Positions 7,813-16,615 are shown, numbered from the stretch's first letter. The stretch: 33,666 nucleotides of DNA from JANXXV01 sp038230275 (GCA_038230275.1 JBBRNO010000063.1:1-33666), one strand, 5' to 3'. The notes: generated by a model from the letters alone, not told the origin. Numbers and translations: made by a program.

Positions 7813-9321
7813 ATGAAGATTCATCTAAGGTATCTCGCCGTCTCTTGCTGCCTCGCTCTTGCGGCAGTATCCAACTTGCACGCTGACTTCTTTCAAGATC
7901 TGCTGAATGATTTCAAAACGAAGCGCGTGCTGCTCATCAGTATCGACGGCATGCATTCGTTAGACCTTGCTAACTACATTGCAAGCAATCCTAATTCCAC
8001 CCTTGCTACGCTGAGCCAAAACGCGTACAACTACACGAACGCTTCGACGACTAAGCCGTCAGACTCCATTCCGGCGACTGTCGGTATGGTCACTGGTGGA
8101 ACCCCGTCGGTCGCGGGGATGTATTACGACGACGCCTACAACCGGAAATGGTCCCCTCCTGGTTCGGCGTGTGCAACGTTGGGCGCGGTCATCGACTTGA
8201 AGCAGGGTATCGACAAATTCCCCACGCTGCTGGACGCTGGTGGCATCGATCCCGCGAAACTGCCGCTGGATCCGGCGAAAGGTTGCACTCCCGTATATCC
8301 GCATAACATGCTGCGCGTCAACACGATTTTCGAAGTGGTCAAGGCAACGCATCAACGGACCGCATACTCGGAGAAGCGGCCCGCCTACGATTTTCTCAAC
8401 GGCCCCTCAGGCACGGGAGTGGACGATCTCTACGTTCCGGAAATCGCCTTTAATAACACGCTCACCGACAATCTGAAGACGAAAAACTTCGATGAACTCC
8501 GCGTTGTGTCGATCATCAACCAAATTGACGGCAAGGACCACACAGGCACCGTAACCGCGCCTGTTCCCGCGCTTTTTGGCATGAACTTCCAAATTATCAA
8601 CGCGGCCAAAAAGAACGCCCCTGGCGGTTACATCGACAGCCTTAGCACTCCCAGCGTCACGATGACGGACGCTTTGAATTATGTCGACAGCGCACTCGGC
8701 CGGATGGTGACTGAGTTGAAGACCAAGAATCTATACAATTCCACGGCCATCATCATTACGGCCAAGCACGGGGAAACGGCGCTGGATCCGACGCATCGCT
8801 CGGTAGTCCTCACTTCGGTTATTCCCGCCATTGTGAACGGCGTGCAAGCAGGGCTTGGGGTCAAAATCACGCAGAAGTCCAATGCCTACATCTGGCTCTC
8901 CGACCAAAGCAAGACCGCCGCGGTAGTGGCGGCCTTGACGCAACCGTCCAACCAGAGCCTCGCTGGAATCGGACAGGTCCTTTCGGGCGCATCATTGAAG
9001 TTGCTGTTCCCAGACCCCCTGGTGGATCCCGCGGTTCCGGACATCGTTGTAGTGGGCAACGTCGGCGTCAACTATGAGCCGACGCTGAGCAGCACCGTAT
9101 TTGCTGAGCACGGTGGATTCGCCGAAAACGACACCCATGTGCCGCTTCTGGTAGCTATTCCGGGAGTGGGTCAAAAGACCGTAACGGCCCCGGTGCAGAC
9201 GATTCAGATCGCACCCACGGTTCTGGGTCTGCTGCGGATTCCTCCGCGGAAGTTGGATGCCGTCCGCCTGCAGGGAACCGACGTACTTCCGCTAATCAGT
9301 TTCCTGCCTTGGATCAACTAG
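7813..9321 (+). CDS. Exported type I phosphodiesterase/nucleotide pyrophosphatase family protein
   Basis: 502 residues with a signal peptide (to about Ala24). The protein has the alkaline-phosphatase-superfamily layout of PF01663: 'RVLLISIDGMHSLDL' gives the first metal Asp (Asp45), 'TTKPSDSIPATVGMVTGG' holds the nucleophile (Ser85 by alignment to the T-F-P-N of NPP enzymes), 'AIIITAKHGETALDP' and 'FAEHGGFAENDTHVPLLV' provide the later His and Asp metal ligands. Likely activity is hydrolysis of phosphodiester or phosphomonoester bonds outside the cytoplasm; the substrate is unknown. It has a clear ribosome binding site 8 nt upstream and is followed at once by a strong intrinsic terminator, so it is probably transcribed alone. 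Confidence 0.88.
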   Translation: MKIHLRYLAVSCCLALAAVSNLHADFFQDLLNDFKTKRVLLISIDGMHSLDLANYIASNPNSTLATLSQNAYNYTNASTTKPSDSIPATVGMVTGGTPSVAGMYYDDAYNRKWSPPGSACATLGAVIDLKQGIDKFPTLLDAGGIDPAKLPLDPAKGCTPVYPHNMLRVNTIFEVVKATHQRTAYSEKRPAYDFLNGPSGTGVDDLYVPEIAFNNTLTDNLKTKNFDELRVVSIINQIDGKDHTGTVTAPVPALFGMNFQIINAAKKNAPGGYIDSLSTPSVTMTDALNYVDSALGRMVTELKTKNLYNSTAIIITAKHGETALDPTHRSVVLTSVIPAIVNGVQAGLGVKITQKSNAYIWLSDQSKTAAVVAALTQPSNQSLAGIGQVLSGASLKLLFPDPLVDPAVPDIVVVGNVGVNYEPTLSSTVFAEHGGFAENDTHVPLLVAIPGVGQKTVTAPVQTIQIAPTVLGLLRIPPRKLDAVRLQGTDVLPLISFLPWIN

Positions 9322-9331
9322 TCCCTTAGTC

Positions 9332-9378
9332 ACGGGCAGGCTTCCGCCGCAAAACGGAAGCCTGCCCGTTTTGCTTTC
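9332..9378 (+). terminator. Intrinsic terminator after the phosphodiesterase gene
   Basis: A perfect 15-bp stem (9332-9346 with 9355-9369), 8-nt loop, followed by TTTT and GCTTT. It begins 11 nt after the stop codon. Confidence 0.9.
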
Positions 9379-9740
9379 CCTCCCTTGTTCGATTCCCCGG
9401 CCAAAGTTTGAAAATTGAAAGCCGAGTGCGCAAGCCGCATGACGATCCCCCAGGAAGCTCAGGAAGCTAAGGAACTAGAGCGCCGCCCTCTCGGTGATCT
9501 CCGTTGCGGAAATAGCCGGTATCACCCGCCCTATTACCCAGGATCCCGAATTTGCCAAGTTTATAAGCGAACCTAGCCTACTGTCCGACAAATAACTGGA
9601 CACAAGAAACGGCTTGCTCCCGCGCGCGGCTCGGTCTCGAACTCGTTGCGGCAACAGTAGTTTTCGAGCCGCGACTGTAAAGAAGCGGTTTCCGGCAGTG
9701 TCCACCCAATTCGCGGACACTACACTAGCCTTGCACCCGG
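9379..9740. other. No intact gene; two similar inverted repeats
   Basis: No open frame here looks protein-like over a useful length. A short piece on the plus strand (9483-9590, ending 'ITQDPEFAKFISEPSLLSDK') reads like the tail of a former gene but is preceded by an in-frame stop. A 9-bp unit, CAGGAAGCT, is repeated twice at 9451-9468. Two inverted repeats of the form TGTCC-N11-GGACA lie at 9582-9602 and 9699-9719; the second extends to a 7-bp stem. They could be operators or the worn ends of a small mobile element. Confidence 0.3.
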
Positions 9741-9913
9741 CATGTCGCTCCGAGTGAGATTGACGCCGATTACCGCCAGCACGCGGCACGCGGCGCCGGG
9801 ATCGGCGAAACGCTGATGCAGTGGCCTTGGGGCGTGGACAGTATATGGTCCGGGACCCTGACGGTTGCCGGTCGCCGAAAGTCTTGATCCTGAGGACGAG
9901 TAGGATAGGACCA
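9741..9913 (+). pseudogene. VOC/glyoxalase-family protein remnant
   Basis: The plus strand encodes 'DADYRQHAARGAGIGETLM' followed by 'QWPWGV', then, after a one-base loss near 9836, 'QYMVRDPDG'. This pattern (D-A-D-Y, x(n), P-W-G-V-x-Q-Y-M-V-R-D-P-D-G) is characteristic of the C-terminal half of vicinal-oxygen-chelate proteins such as glyoxalase/bleomycin-resistance homologues. The N-terminal half and a start codon are missing and the end runs into the convergent DinB-like gene. It is a dead fragment. Confidence 0.5.
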
Positions 9914-10471
9914 TCAGGCCGAAGCTTTGGCTGCCGTAGCTTGCATTTCCGCAATCCGGGTGTTCATCGCGCGTGTTAGATGCGGCACCACGCCGATCAT
10001 CCGTTCCATCAACATTAATTGCGCGCGATGATGCATCTCGTGTTCTTTGACTCCGAGAATCATCTCAAACCGGGATTTGAACGGAGGAGCCATATGAGTG
10101 GGGAAACTCACCGACTCGGCTAGAAACTCATCGGACAGGCTGTCCAGCCAGCTTGCGAAGCCCTCTCCACCGTCGACAAGTAGAGCGATAATCTCCTTTT
10201 TCGTTCGCGTCGTCTGCTCTTCAGCGAGCAACTTGCCGAAGAAACCCATGAAATCGAAACCTTCCATCGCCGCCAGATGCTCAATTCCATGGATCTGCTG
10301 AGAAAGTCTGGGTCCGAGCGCTATATGTGTCAGTGTTTGAGCTACCGTTCGAGCGTCGGGTGACGCTTGGAATCCGTAGTGTTCCTCGCCGATTTCCTCG
10401 GCTATCGTAATCGTGTTCTTCCGCACTGTGCGAAAGCTGGCTGCCAGTTCCTTTGCTCCGTAATAATTCAT
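9914..10471 (-). CDS. DinB-like (DUF664-type) four-helix protein
   Basis: 185 residues from the ATG at 10471; the frame is open further up, but the protein-like sequence begins at 'MNYYGAKELAASFRTVRKNT'. The family motifs are visible: 'TLTHIALGP' with the first metal histidine, and 'GVKEHEMHHRAQLMLMERM' with the second and third. DinB/YfiT proteins are helical bundles that bind a divalent metal; some act as thiol transferases, and most are uncharacterised. It lies between two plus-strand genes and is not in an operon. No good Shine-Dalgarno sequence is seen before the chosen start. Confidence 0.8.
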   Translation of the reverse strand: MNYYGAKELAASFRTVRKNTITIAEEIGEEHYGFQASPDARTVAQTLTHIALGPRLSQQIHGIEHLAAMEGFDFMGFFGKLLAEEQTTRTKKEIIALLVDGGEGFASWLDSLSDEFLAESVSFPTHMAPPFKSRFEMILGVKEHEMHHRAQLMLMERMIGVVPHLTRAMNTRIAEMQATAAKASA

Positions 10472-10721
10472 GGACAAGATTTTACCGCAATATCGCGGAA
10501 GCAGTTCGGCTCTTGTACCAACGGACCCAAACCTCACCATGCCACAATCCGATCAGAAATGCGGGCCTCGGGTGCGCGTCTCCGCACCCCCCCCAACGCC
10601 AATCTTTTTCGATGTCCGCTCACTCCCGCAACTTTCCATCGACGGGCTTCAGATATGCGAATAGTCTTTTGGACTTGTAGGGTGAAATCATGATATAGTC
10701 GGCGTTCCACGGGAGGGTACG

Positions 10722-11354
10722 TTGCGTTTTAATTCTCCGTTTGCATTGGTTCTAACGGCCGCCATGTTGCTGCCGCCGTCGATTTTTCCGCAAGAGAACA
10801 CCCCTAAACCACTTTCGCCACCGGCACAGCCAACTACCGACGGCCTGAAAATCGTCATCATCAAAGGCGCGAACAGCACCAATATCATCCTGCGAAAATT
10901 CGCGGAGCAACCCGTCGTCGAAATCCGCGACACGGACGATAAACCGGTGGCTGGAGCGGAAGTAATCTTCCAGGTACCGTGGACCGGCCCGGGCGCTGCG
11001 TTCGATGACTGGTTGCGAGCCTTGGTTGTACGAACCGGGCCGGACGGAAGAGCGGCCACGCGAGGTCTGGCGCCGAACAACGAAGAAGGACAATTCAACA
11101 TCAAAGTGATGGCCAACTACCAGGGCAAATCGGCAGTTGCTGTCATCCCGCAGACCAATGTTCTTGGAAAACGCAATCAGACTGCTGCCAGTTCAAACAG
11201 CCACAAGACGCTGTGGATCACTCTCGCGGTTCTTGGCGCCGGAGCGATTGCCGGCGGAGCCGTCGCGGCCAACCGCGGAGGTGGAAGTCCCGCGGCCGTC
11301 TTGAATCCGGTTGTGATTTCGTCCGGCGGAATCACCGTCGCTGGTCCCAAATAA
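10722..11354 (+). CDS. Exported Ig-like protein with C-terminal Gly/Ala-rich membrane segment
   Basis: 210 residues from a TTG start with GGGAGG 5 nt upstream. A signal peptide covers about residues 1-23. Residues 40-145 look like one bacterial Ig-like (Big-type) domain: 'VEIRDTDDKPVAGAEVIFQV', then 'GPDGRAATRG' and 'GQFNIKVMANYQGKSAVAVI'. A linker leads to a hydrophobic segment at 164-183 (LWITLAVLGAGAIAGGAVAA), then a Gly-rich tail. This suggests a protein held in the inner or outer membrane with its Ig domain outside the cytoplasm. It is the first of three consecutive exported-protein genes (34-nt and 16-nt gaps). No specific function is known. Confidence 0.75.
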   Translation: MRFNSPFALVLTAAMLLPPSIFPQENTPKPLSPPAQPTTDGLKIVIIKGANSTNIILRKFAEQPVVEIRDTDDKPVAGAEVIFQVPWTGPGAAFDDWLRALVVRTGPDGRAATRGLAPNNEEGQFNIKVMANYQGKSAVAVIPQTNVLGKRNQTAASSNSHKTLWITLAVLGAGAIAGGAVAANRGGGSPAAVLNPVVISSGGITVAGPK

Positions 11355-11388
11355 GCGGCAGTTCATGCGTACAAACCAGGTGCTATAG

Positions 11389-12309
11389 ATGATAAAGCGA
11401 AATATTCTGATCCCAAGCCTTCTCACACTAACGATGTGCGTGTACGGAGCGGACCTCAGCGGTCCGGTCTCCGGCGCCGTCTTCCATAGCGGCTCCCGCG
11501 CCATCCGTCCGATTCTAGGAGTGCCCGGATCGTCGTACCTAGGAGATGCCATTGCATCGGGCCTCGATGCGGCGGCAGTCTCCCCCAATCACAAACTGGC
11601 AATCGCCTTGCGGGATGGCCGAGCAGTTATTTTCAGCGGAATGGACGAGGCGTCTCCCATGGAAACCGGATTAGACGCGATCTCCGGGGCCGACCGGCTC
11701 TTCTGGAGCAGTGATTCCACGGTTGCGGGCCTTTATAGCTCGAAGTCGGGTGCGGTCCAGACCTGGCGAAATGGAGGGTTGCGGAAACCGGGGATGATCT
11801 CCGGAAACGTCCTGGCGTTAGCAGTCGACGGGGCCGGCCGTGTCTACGCCGGAGTGGAAGGAGATGGTGTCTATGTGTTGACCGAAGGTGCGTCCGCCAG
11901 ACTTCTTTCCCCTGCACAGCGTCCCAGCGCCATCGCCATCGCGAAGGACGATCTTTTCTTTGCCGATCGCTCCCGTGGCGAAGTTCTCCGGATTCAGAAT
12001 TATTCCGATGCGACTGGCGCCGTCGTGGTTGTCTCGGGTGTAGCCGATCCTTCAGGGCTCGCAATCTCCCGGGATGAGTCCACGGTGTTGGTGTCGAGCG
12101 CGGAACGCAAGACCGTAACCGCCTACCGGCTGGACTCGGGCGTCACTGCATTTGAGCTCTTCCTTGATTTCGAACCTTCCGGCCTGAGCAGGATTTCCGA
12201 ATCCATTTTTCGATTGAACGAAGATTCCGAAGGAACTCCGCTGCACGTATTAAGCACTACCAATACCCCAGGCGTTTATTTCGTGCCGGCCGGCACGACG
12301 GGCAATTAA
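11389..12309 (+). CDS. Secreted beta-propeller (NHL/SMP-30-like) protein
   Basis: 306 residues; signal peptide to about residue 20 (ending 'MCVYGA'). The body is made of repeated strand units with the pattern 'ALAVDGAGRVYAGVEGDGVY', 'AIAIAKDDLFFADRSRGEVL', 'GLAISRDESTVLVSSAERKT', each resembling a blade of an NHL-type or lactonase-like propeller. No catalytic metal site is obvious, so a binding or scaffold role is more likely than an enzyme. It is the middle gene of a tight three-gene set with the Ig-like protein upstream and the ASH-repeat protein downstream. Confidence 0.7.
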   Translation: MIKRNILIPSLLTLTMCVYGADLSGPVSGAVFHSGSRAIRPILGVPGSSYLGDAIASGLDAAAVSPNHKLAIALRDGRAVIFSGMDEASPMETGLDAISGADRLFWSSDSTVAGLYSSKSGAVQTWRNGGLRKPGMISGNVLALAVDGAGRVYAGVEGDGVYVLTEGASARLLSPAQRPSAIAIAKDDLFFADRSRGEVLRIQNYSDATGAVVVVSGVADPSGLAISRDESTVLVSSAERKTVTAYRLDSGVTAFELFLDFEPSGLSRISESIFRLNEDSEGTPLHVLSTTNTPGVYFVPAGTTGN

Positions 12310-12325
12310 GAGGAACCGCTACCCC

Positions 12326-14503
12326 ATGCGATCGCTTTCCTTAGCACTACTCACATCAGTTTGGATGGCCGCTTTCGCGCCATTCGCAGCCGGACAGTCG
12401 GTCAGTCCTTTCACGTTCCGGTTGCAGCAAGGGCAAACGGTGACCGCGTTTGCAGACGGTGGGACCATCAGTATGCCCGCTGACGCCGTCGGGCTTGCAA
12501 CCACCGCGACACTCGCCATCACCTATCGCGGCACCACCAGCGCGACCATTGCCAGTTCGAGTTTCACCGGCTCACTAGACTTTACTTTCTCCGGATTGCC
12601 GGATTTGCCCGTCGTTTTTCAACCGAACGACACTCTCACGCTGGTGCTCAGCTATCTCCCCACAAGCAGCAACCGGGTCAATTCCCGGCTGGAACTCGGC
12701 ACCACCGAAGGTAAGATCACGCGAATTCTTGCCATCAACATGACCGGCACCGCGCCTGAATTCGTACTCGCCTACATTCCGCAGGGCGGTAATGCGGCAC
12801 CACTGGCCGGCGGCGGAATTGTGAGCTTTCCCGTCACTCCGGTGGGCACTACAAGCAACTCCGTAATCGTAGTAACAAACCGCGGTACCGCGCCTGGTCT
12901 GATCAAATCCGCTAAGGTGACCGGCCCACTATTTCAGGCCGCCGGAATCCCGTTGGCGGACACTTCCATCGACGCCGGCAAGGAACTTCGGTTTAGCATC
13001 GCCTTTACGCCAACACAGCTTGATGCGGCCAGCGGCTCCGGTTCCGTGGAGTTCATAAACCGCAGGGTCGATTTCTCTCTGCAAGGCTCGGGTTCAGGAC
13101 CGGTTTACACTTATGAACTGGTGACGGACCGCGTCACGCCGATCCAGCCGAATCAGTTACTCACCATTCCGGATGCACTTGTGAACGAGAAGAGTGCAAT
13201 CACCGTTCGGGTGCGGAACGGCGGGAATGCCGATGGAAAGATTACCGCCATCGCTGTGCAAGGTGTCTCGCTCGCGGTGACCGATGCTCCGTTTCTGCCG
13301 CTCATATTGCAACCCGGTCAATCCGCGACCACCACCGTGACGTTCAGTCCCACACAGGCGGCGCGGGTGAGCGGCCGGCTGCGCATCGGCGATGACGCTT
13401 TTGAAATCACAGCCAACGGTCTTGGTTCAATTCTCAACTATTCGTATCTCATCGGGCCAGTTTCCACCACGGTCACGGCTGGCGGGACTATCGGCTTGAA
13501 TCCTGCGGCAATTGGGAGTTCCTCGTCGCTGCGATTCGTCGTTGGCAACACTGGAACGACGCCGGCATCTATCAGCAGCATCACAATCATTGGCTCCAAC
13601 GCTAACAACTCCGTGTTCACGTTGTCGGATCTTCCCGCGCTGTCGGCCGTTGTACCGCCAGGCGGAAGCGTCCCGTTTACCGTCAAATTCTCACCCATCG
13701 CCCTTGGCACGGCAACCGCAACGCTACGCCTCGACAGCCAGACGTTCCTGCTGACCGGTACTGGCAATGCCCCTGCGGCCCTGCCCGACTATCGCATCGA
13801 CGGTGCTTCGGGAGTTCAGGATCCTCTGCAGCAGCCCGCCATCGGCTTGACTTTGGCGTCACCCTACTCACTTCGGGTAAATGGCACATTGACTCTTGCG
13901 TTCAACTCGAGCGTGTTCAGCAATGACCCTGCGGTTCAGTTCGCCACAGGCGGCCGGACCGTGAACTTCTATATCCCGGCAAACGGAGTCCGCGCCGTGT
14001 TCCCCGATGGTTCCAACCAGATGCGTTTACAGACCGGATCCGTGGCGGGCACAATTACGCTGACGCCTTCTTTCGCAACCGAAGGCGGAGTGGATCTCAC
14101 GCCGGCGAATCCGGCGGCTATGAATTTGACCGTCGCCCAAACCGCCCCACGGCTGCTAAGCGCGGTCATCACCGCAAGAACGAGCTCTGGTTTCACTGTT
14201 GCAGTGACGGGCTATTCCACTGGCCGCTCAGTGACGCAGTTCGATCTTCAGTTTGCGCCAACCGCGGGCGAGAACGTCACCACTACGAAAATCAGCCTGA
14301 ATGTGGAGTCGAGCTTTATTGCGTGGTACCAGTCCGCGGCGTCGCAACAATTCGGTAGCCTGTTCAGCGTATCTGTCCCGTTCACGTTTACGGGAGACGT
14401 CAAGACTACCGGTTTAAGCCTGGTGGACACGATTCAATCGGTGGCGGCGACGGTAACAAACCGGCAGGGCACGTCTAACTCGGTTAGCGTCAATCTGAAA
14501 TAA
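12326..14503 (+). CDS. Large secreted ASH/choice-of-anchor-D repeat protein
   Basis: 725 residues with a signal peptide (about 1-23, ending 'FAAGQ'). Four related units of roughly 110-120 residues follow. Each has a 'V.V.N.G...G.I....' strand pair, a 'L.PGQS....V.FSP' turn and an ending in 'L.G.G' (for example 'FSLQGSGSGP', 'FEITANGLGS', 'FLLTGTGNAP'). This is the signature of ASH/HYDIN-type immunoglobulin-fold repeats found in bacterial surface proteins with 'choice-of-anchor D' annotation. The last 230 residues are different, strand-rich and unrecognised. No sorting motif (PEP-CTERM, LPXTG) is seen at the C-terminus. It is the last gene of the three-gene exported set, with a 16-nt gap. Confidence 0.8.
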   Translation: MRSLSLALLTSVWMAAFAPFAAGQSVSPFTFRLQQGQTVTAFADGGTISMPADAVGLATTATLAITYRGTTSATIASSSFTGSLDFTFSGLPDLPVVFQPNDTLTLVLSYLPTSSNRVNSRLELGTTEGKITRILAINMTGTAPEFVLAYIPQGGNAAPLAGGGIVSFPVTPVGTTSNSVIVVTNRGTAPGLIKSAKVTGPLFQAAGIPLADTSIDAGKELRFSIAFTPTQLDAASGSGSVEFINRRVDFSLQGSGSGPVYTYELVTDRVTPIQPNQLLTIPDALVNEKSAITVRVRNGGNADGKITAIAVQGVSLAVTDAPFLPLILQPGQSATTTVTFSPTQAARVSGRLRIGDDAFEITANGLGSILNYSYLIGPVSTTVTAGGTIGLNPAAIGSSSSLRFVVGNTGTTPASISSITIIGSNANNSVFTLSDLPALSAVVPPGGSVPFTVKFSPIALGTATATLRLDSQTFLLTGTGNAPAALPDYRIDGASGVQDPLQQPAIGLTLASPYSLRVNGTLTLAFNSSVFSNDPAVQFATGGRTVNFYIPANGVRAVFPDGSNQMRLQTGSVAGTITLTPSFATEGGVDLTPANPAAMNLTVAQTAPRLLSAVITARTSSGFTVAVTGYSTGRSVTQFDLQFAPTAGENVTTTKISLNVESSFIAWYQSAASQQFGSLFSVSVPFTFTGDVKTTGLSLVDTIQSVAATVTNRQGTSNSVSVNLK

Positions 14504-14597
14504 ATGGCAGCGGCCGGAACGCGCACGGCGGTTGGACAAAGTATAAAAATCGTGCGCATTCTGAAGAGTCGTACAACGCCAGTCGAAGAGGAAACCT

Positions 14598-14846
14598 ATG
14601 TCAGAACTCACAAACGAAGAACGGGAAGAGCTGGAACAGCTCCGGAAGCAGAAAGCTACACGCGAAGCACAGGATAAGAAGGGTATCAGCTTCAAAGTGT
14701 CCGAGAAGGGCGGGGTATCCGTCTATGGACTCGGACGGTTCCCGGTTACGCTGTATCAGGAACAATGGCTACGGCTTTTCACGGAGGTGGACAATCTGAA
14801 AACCTTCATCGAAGAGAATAAATCCAAGCTAAAAACCAAAGAGTGA
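14598..14846 (+). CDS. Small conserved-looking protein of unknown function
   Basis: 82 residues with a good GAGGA ribosome binding site 5 nt upstream of the ATG. An N-terminal charged helix ('TNEEREELEQLRKQKATRE', coiled-coil-like) leads into a compact region 'FKVSEKGGVSVYGLGRFPVT' and a helical end 'YQEQWLRLFTEVDNLKTFIE'. There is no signal peptide or membrane segment, so it is cytoplasmic. I recall similar small proteins ending in 'FPVTLY.EQW' but know of no assigned function. It is 94 nt after the ASH-repeat gene and may be transcribed separately. Confidence 0.7.
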   Translation: MSELTNEEREELEQLRKQKATREAQDKKGISFKVSEKGGVSVYGLGRFPVTLYQEQWLRLFTEVDNLKTFIEENKSKLKTKE

Positions 14847-14930
14847 CACTGCGCGGCTGTAGCTATAAGGCCTAATGCGTTCGACTCCAGCTCATACAAG
14901 GAATAGCGTACCGCTAATCGGAGGTGCTCC

Positions 14931-15128
14931 ATGAAACGAGTACTTGCTGCTCTGTGGTCAAGTTTTGGGATTACGATGCTATCCAGTACACGCGGACTGA
15001 GCGAACGTACGGGATGTCTCGGCGGCTTGCCTGATTCGAGCTCAATTTCGTCGGCGCTCCTCTGCCGGGGATTCAATGAATTCCCGCAAATTCAACCACA
15101 AATCAGTGACCCGTTCGGGATACCGTAG
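14931..15128 (+). CDS. Short hypothetical ORF (doubtful)
   Basis: 65 residues with a well-placed ribosome binding site (GGAGG, 6 nt before the ATG) and a start resembling a signal peptide ('MKRVLAALWSSFGITMLSST'). The remainder is Ser/Pro/Gly-rich and does not look like a folded protein. It may be the decayed 5' end of an exported-protein gene, since the next 1.5 kb consists of gene remnants. The flanking stretches, 14847-14930 and 15129-15143, hold nothing else. Confidence 0.2.
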   Translation: MKRVLAALWSSFGITMLSSTRGLSERTGCLGGLPDSSSISSALLCRGFNEFPQIQPQISDPFGIP

Positions 15129-15143
15129 CCCAAGGAGTCTCGC

Positions 15144-16019
15144 ATCTTAAGAAAGAAGCTGTCAGGCCTGTCCCTCGCAATCTTGTTTGTCGTGTTGTCC
15201 GCCCCACACTCTCTCAGGGCAGGAATTTCGCGCCACGATCAGCGGTCGCGTCAGCGATTTCGCAAACGCCGCAATCGCTGGCGTCAAGATTGTCGCCACG
15301 CAAACGGAAACCATCAACGTACGAGCGACGCGCCCGATTCTACAAACGGCCTCGGCTTCCACGGGACAGGTAATTACCTTGGCGCAAATCGAAAACATGC
15401 CCATCTCAGGCCGCACCCCGCTTGCGCTTGCGCAGCTCGCCTTCGGTGTAGTTCTGAACACGGACCCGCGATTTACGCGGCCCTTCGACAACGCCTGTCC
15501 GTCCGGTTTCTCCATGGGCGGCGCGCCAGCCCAGGTGAACGAGCTACTGATTGACGGCGCGGCCGACAATACCGGAAATCTTCGCGTTGCTGATGGCTGT
15601 TGGAGGATGGAACACCAACGTCATATATACGTTGCAGCCCGGAACTCCTCTTGGTTGGGGCAACGTCATTTACGTGGGTGGGCCTCTCAATCTAGATGCG
15701 CATCACGTGGATGGCGCGTTCGATGTCACGCAATTCACCAGGGTCAGCGCGCAACAGCTCGCAGAACCAGCGCAGCTTCCCCACACGTTTCGGAAACTTG
15801 CGGCAGGATGGCGTGAACCAGGTGGACTTCTCCATCATTAAGACGTTCCGGATCACCGAGAAAGTGGTCATGACGTATCGTTGTGAGTTCTTCAATAGCA
15901 CGAACCGCGCCATCTTCAACGCGCCGGACTTGGTGCCATCTTCATCGACGTTTGGCAAGATCACCAGTCAAGCGAACACGCCGCGCAGAATTCCAATGGC
16001 GCTGCGGTTGACGTTCTAG
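15144..16019 (+). pseudogene. Oar-type TonB-dependent receptor, heavily deleted remnant
   Basis: Pieces in three frames reproduce, in order, a signal peptide ('SLAILFVVLSAPHS'), the start of a carboxypeptidase-regulatory domain ('FRATISGRVSDFANAAIAGV'), plug-domain pieces ('QIENMPISGRTPLALAQLAF', 'AQVNELLIDGAADNTGN'), a late barrel piece ('YTLQPGTPLGWGNVIYVGG') and the C-terminal strands ('GVNQVDFSIIKTF', 'RRIPMALRLTF'). An intact member of the family in this window (23861-27073) has 1070 residues; this remnant has about 280. Lesions: the expected start after AAGGAG (15132-15137) is ATC, there are frameshifts near 15222, 15590 and 15750, and about 700 residues of the barrel are missing. It cannot make a working receptor. 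Confidence 0.85.
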
Positions 16020-16028
16020 ACAGAGTTA

Positions 16029-16053
16029 AGGACGGGTTACTGCGGCCCGTCCT
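16029..16053 (+). terminator. GC-rich hairpin after the receptor remnant
   Basis: A perfect 8-bp stem (AGGACGGG/CCCGTCCT) with a 9-nt loop, 10 nt after the receptor remnant's stop codon. There is no T-tract, so it may be a degraded or Rho-assisted terminator. Confidence 0.4.
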
Positions 16054-16069
16054 CCTCAATGGACCATTC

Positions 16070-16560
16070 GAACGGGGTGCCATTACCAGCACGGATTTGG
16101 TAGCTGTAGATTTGGTGGGCGAACTGCGGGCCGACCGGATGTTGAGCAGAACCTTCCTGTAGGGGTCGACTGGATCGGCTGTCAGTCTATTCGTCGCCTG
16201 GTTCCAATCGCAACGCGCCGGGACCAGCCAGCCCCACTCAACCAGGGTGTGTCTGCCCGCTTTTGGGTTGGACGCCTATTGCCACCGGTGAGATCACGTT
16301 AGACACTGTAGCCGGAGCAATCACGGTCAACGGATACGTCGTCGTCAATCGCGGACAACGCGATGCCTCTTTGTATTGGTATCAGCTCCAGCGGCGTGTC
16401 ACAGCGGGCGAGTACAGCCCTGGTCCGCTTGGTGGTGCAGTCGGGTGGTAAAGACGATCAGTTAGCCACCGCGGTCGCTACCGGCTTTGCGCAGAAACTG
16501 TATCCGGTACTGCGGGAGATCCTGCCGCGCCGAACGCCGCATATACCGGGCTGGCCGTAA
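16070..16560 (+). pseudogene. EpsI-type (exosortase-associated) protein remnant
   Basis: Joined frames give, in order, 'ELRADRMLSRTFL', a stop, 'AVSLFVAWFQSQRAGTSQPH', a 'CLP...GWTPIATGEITL' motif, 'VNGYVVVNRGQRDASLYWYQ', 'RRVTAGEY' and, in another frame, 'TALVRLVVQSGG' and 'FAQKLYPVLREILP'. This series matches EpsI/DUF3485 proteins (HSP-x-CLPGxGW, Y-V-V-x-R-G, LYWYQ, R-T-D-x-A-L-V-R). EpsI works with exosortases in export and anchoring of PEP-CTERM proteins or polysaccharide. Lesions include an in-frame stop near 16163, a frameshift near 16250, and a deletion joining 'TAGEY' to 'STALVR' near 16415. No exosortase gene is present in the window. Confidence 0.6.
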
Positions 16561-16615
16561 ACGCTGAGAATTTCGGCGTGCTATCCGCACCATACTTGCG
16601 AAGGCGAGGTGTCAT

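Noticed and set aside
9451..9468. Tandem CAGGAAGCT repeat as a possible CRISPR or minisatellite
   Set aside because: Only two copies of 9 bp with no spacers.
9475..9954. 159-codon minus-strand frame between the phosphodiesterase and DinB-like genes
   Set aside because: Translation is Arg/Ser-rich and lacks order; the plus strand of the same stretch carries a recognisable VOC fragment.
10590..10597. Short C-run upstream of the Ig-like gene as a phase-variation tract
   Set aside because: Not within a coding sequence or between promoter elements; the tract is short and likely chance in GC-rich DNA.
14756..15076. Minus-strand frame opposite the 82-residue gene
   Set aside because: No motifs, and it overlaps a gene with a good ribosome binding site.
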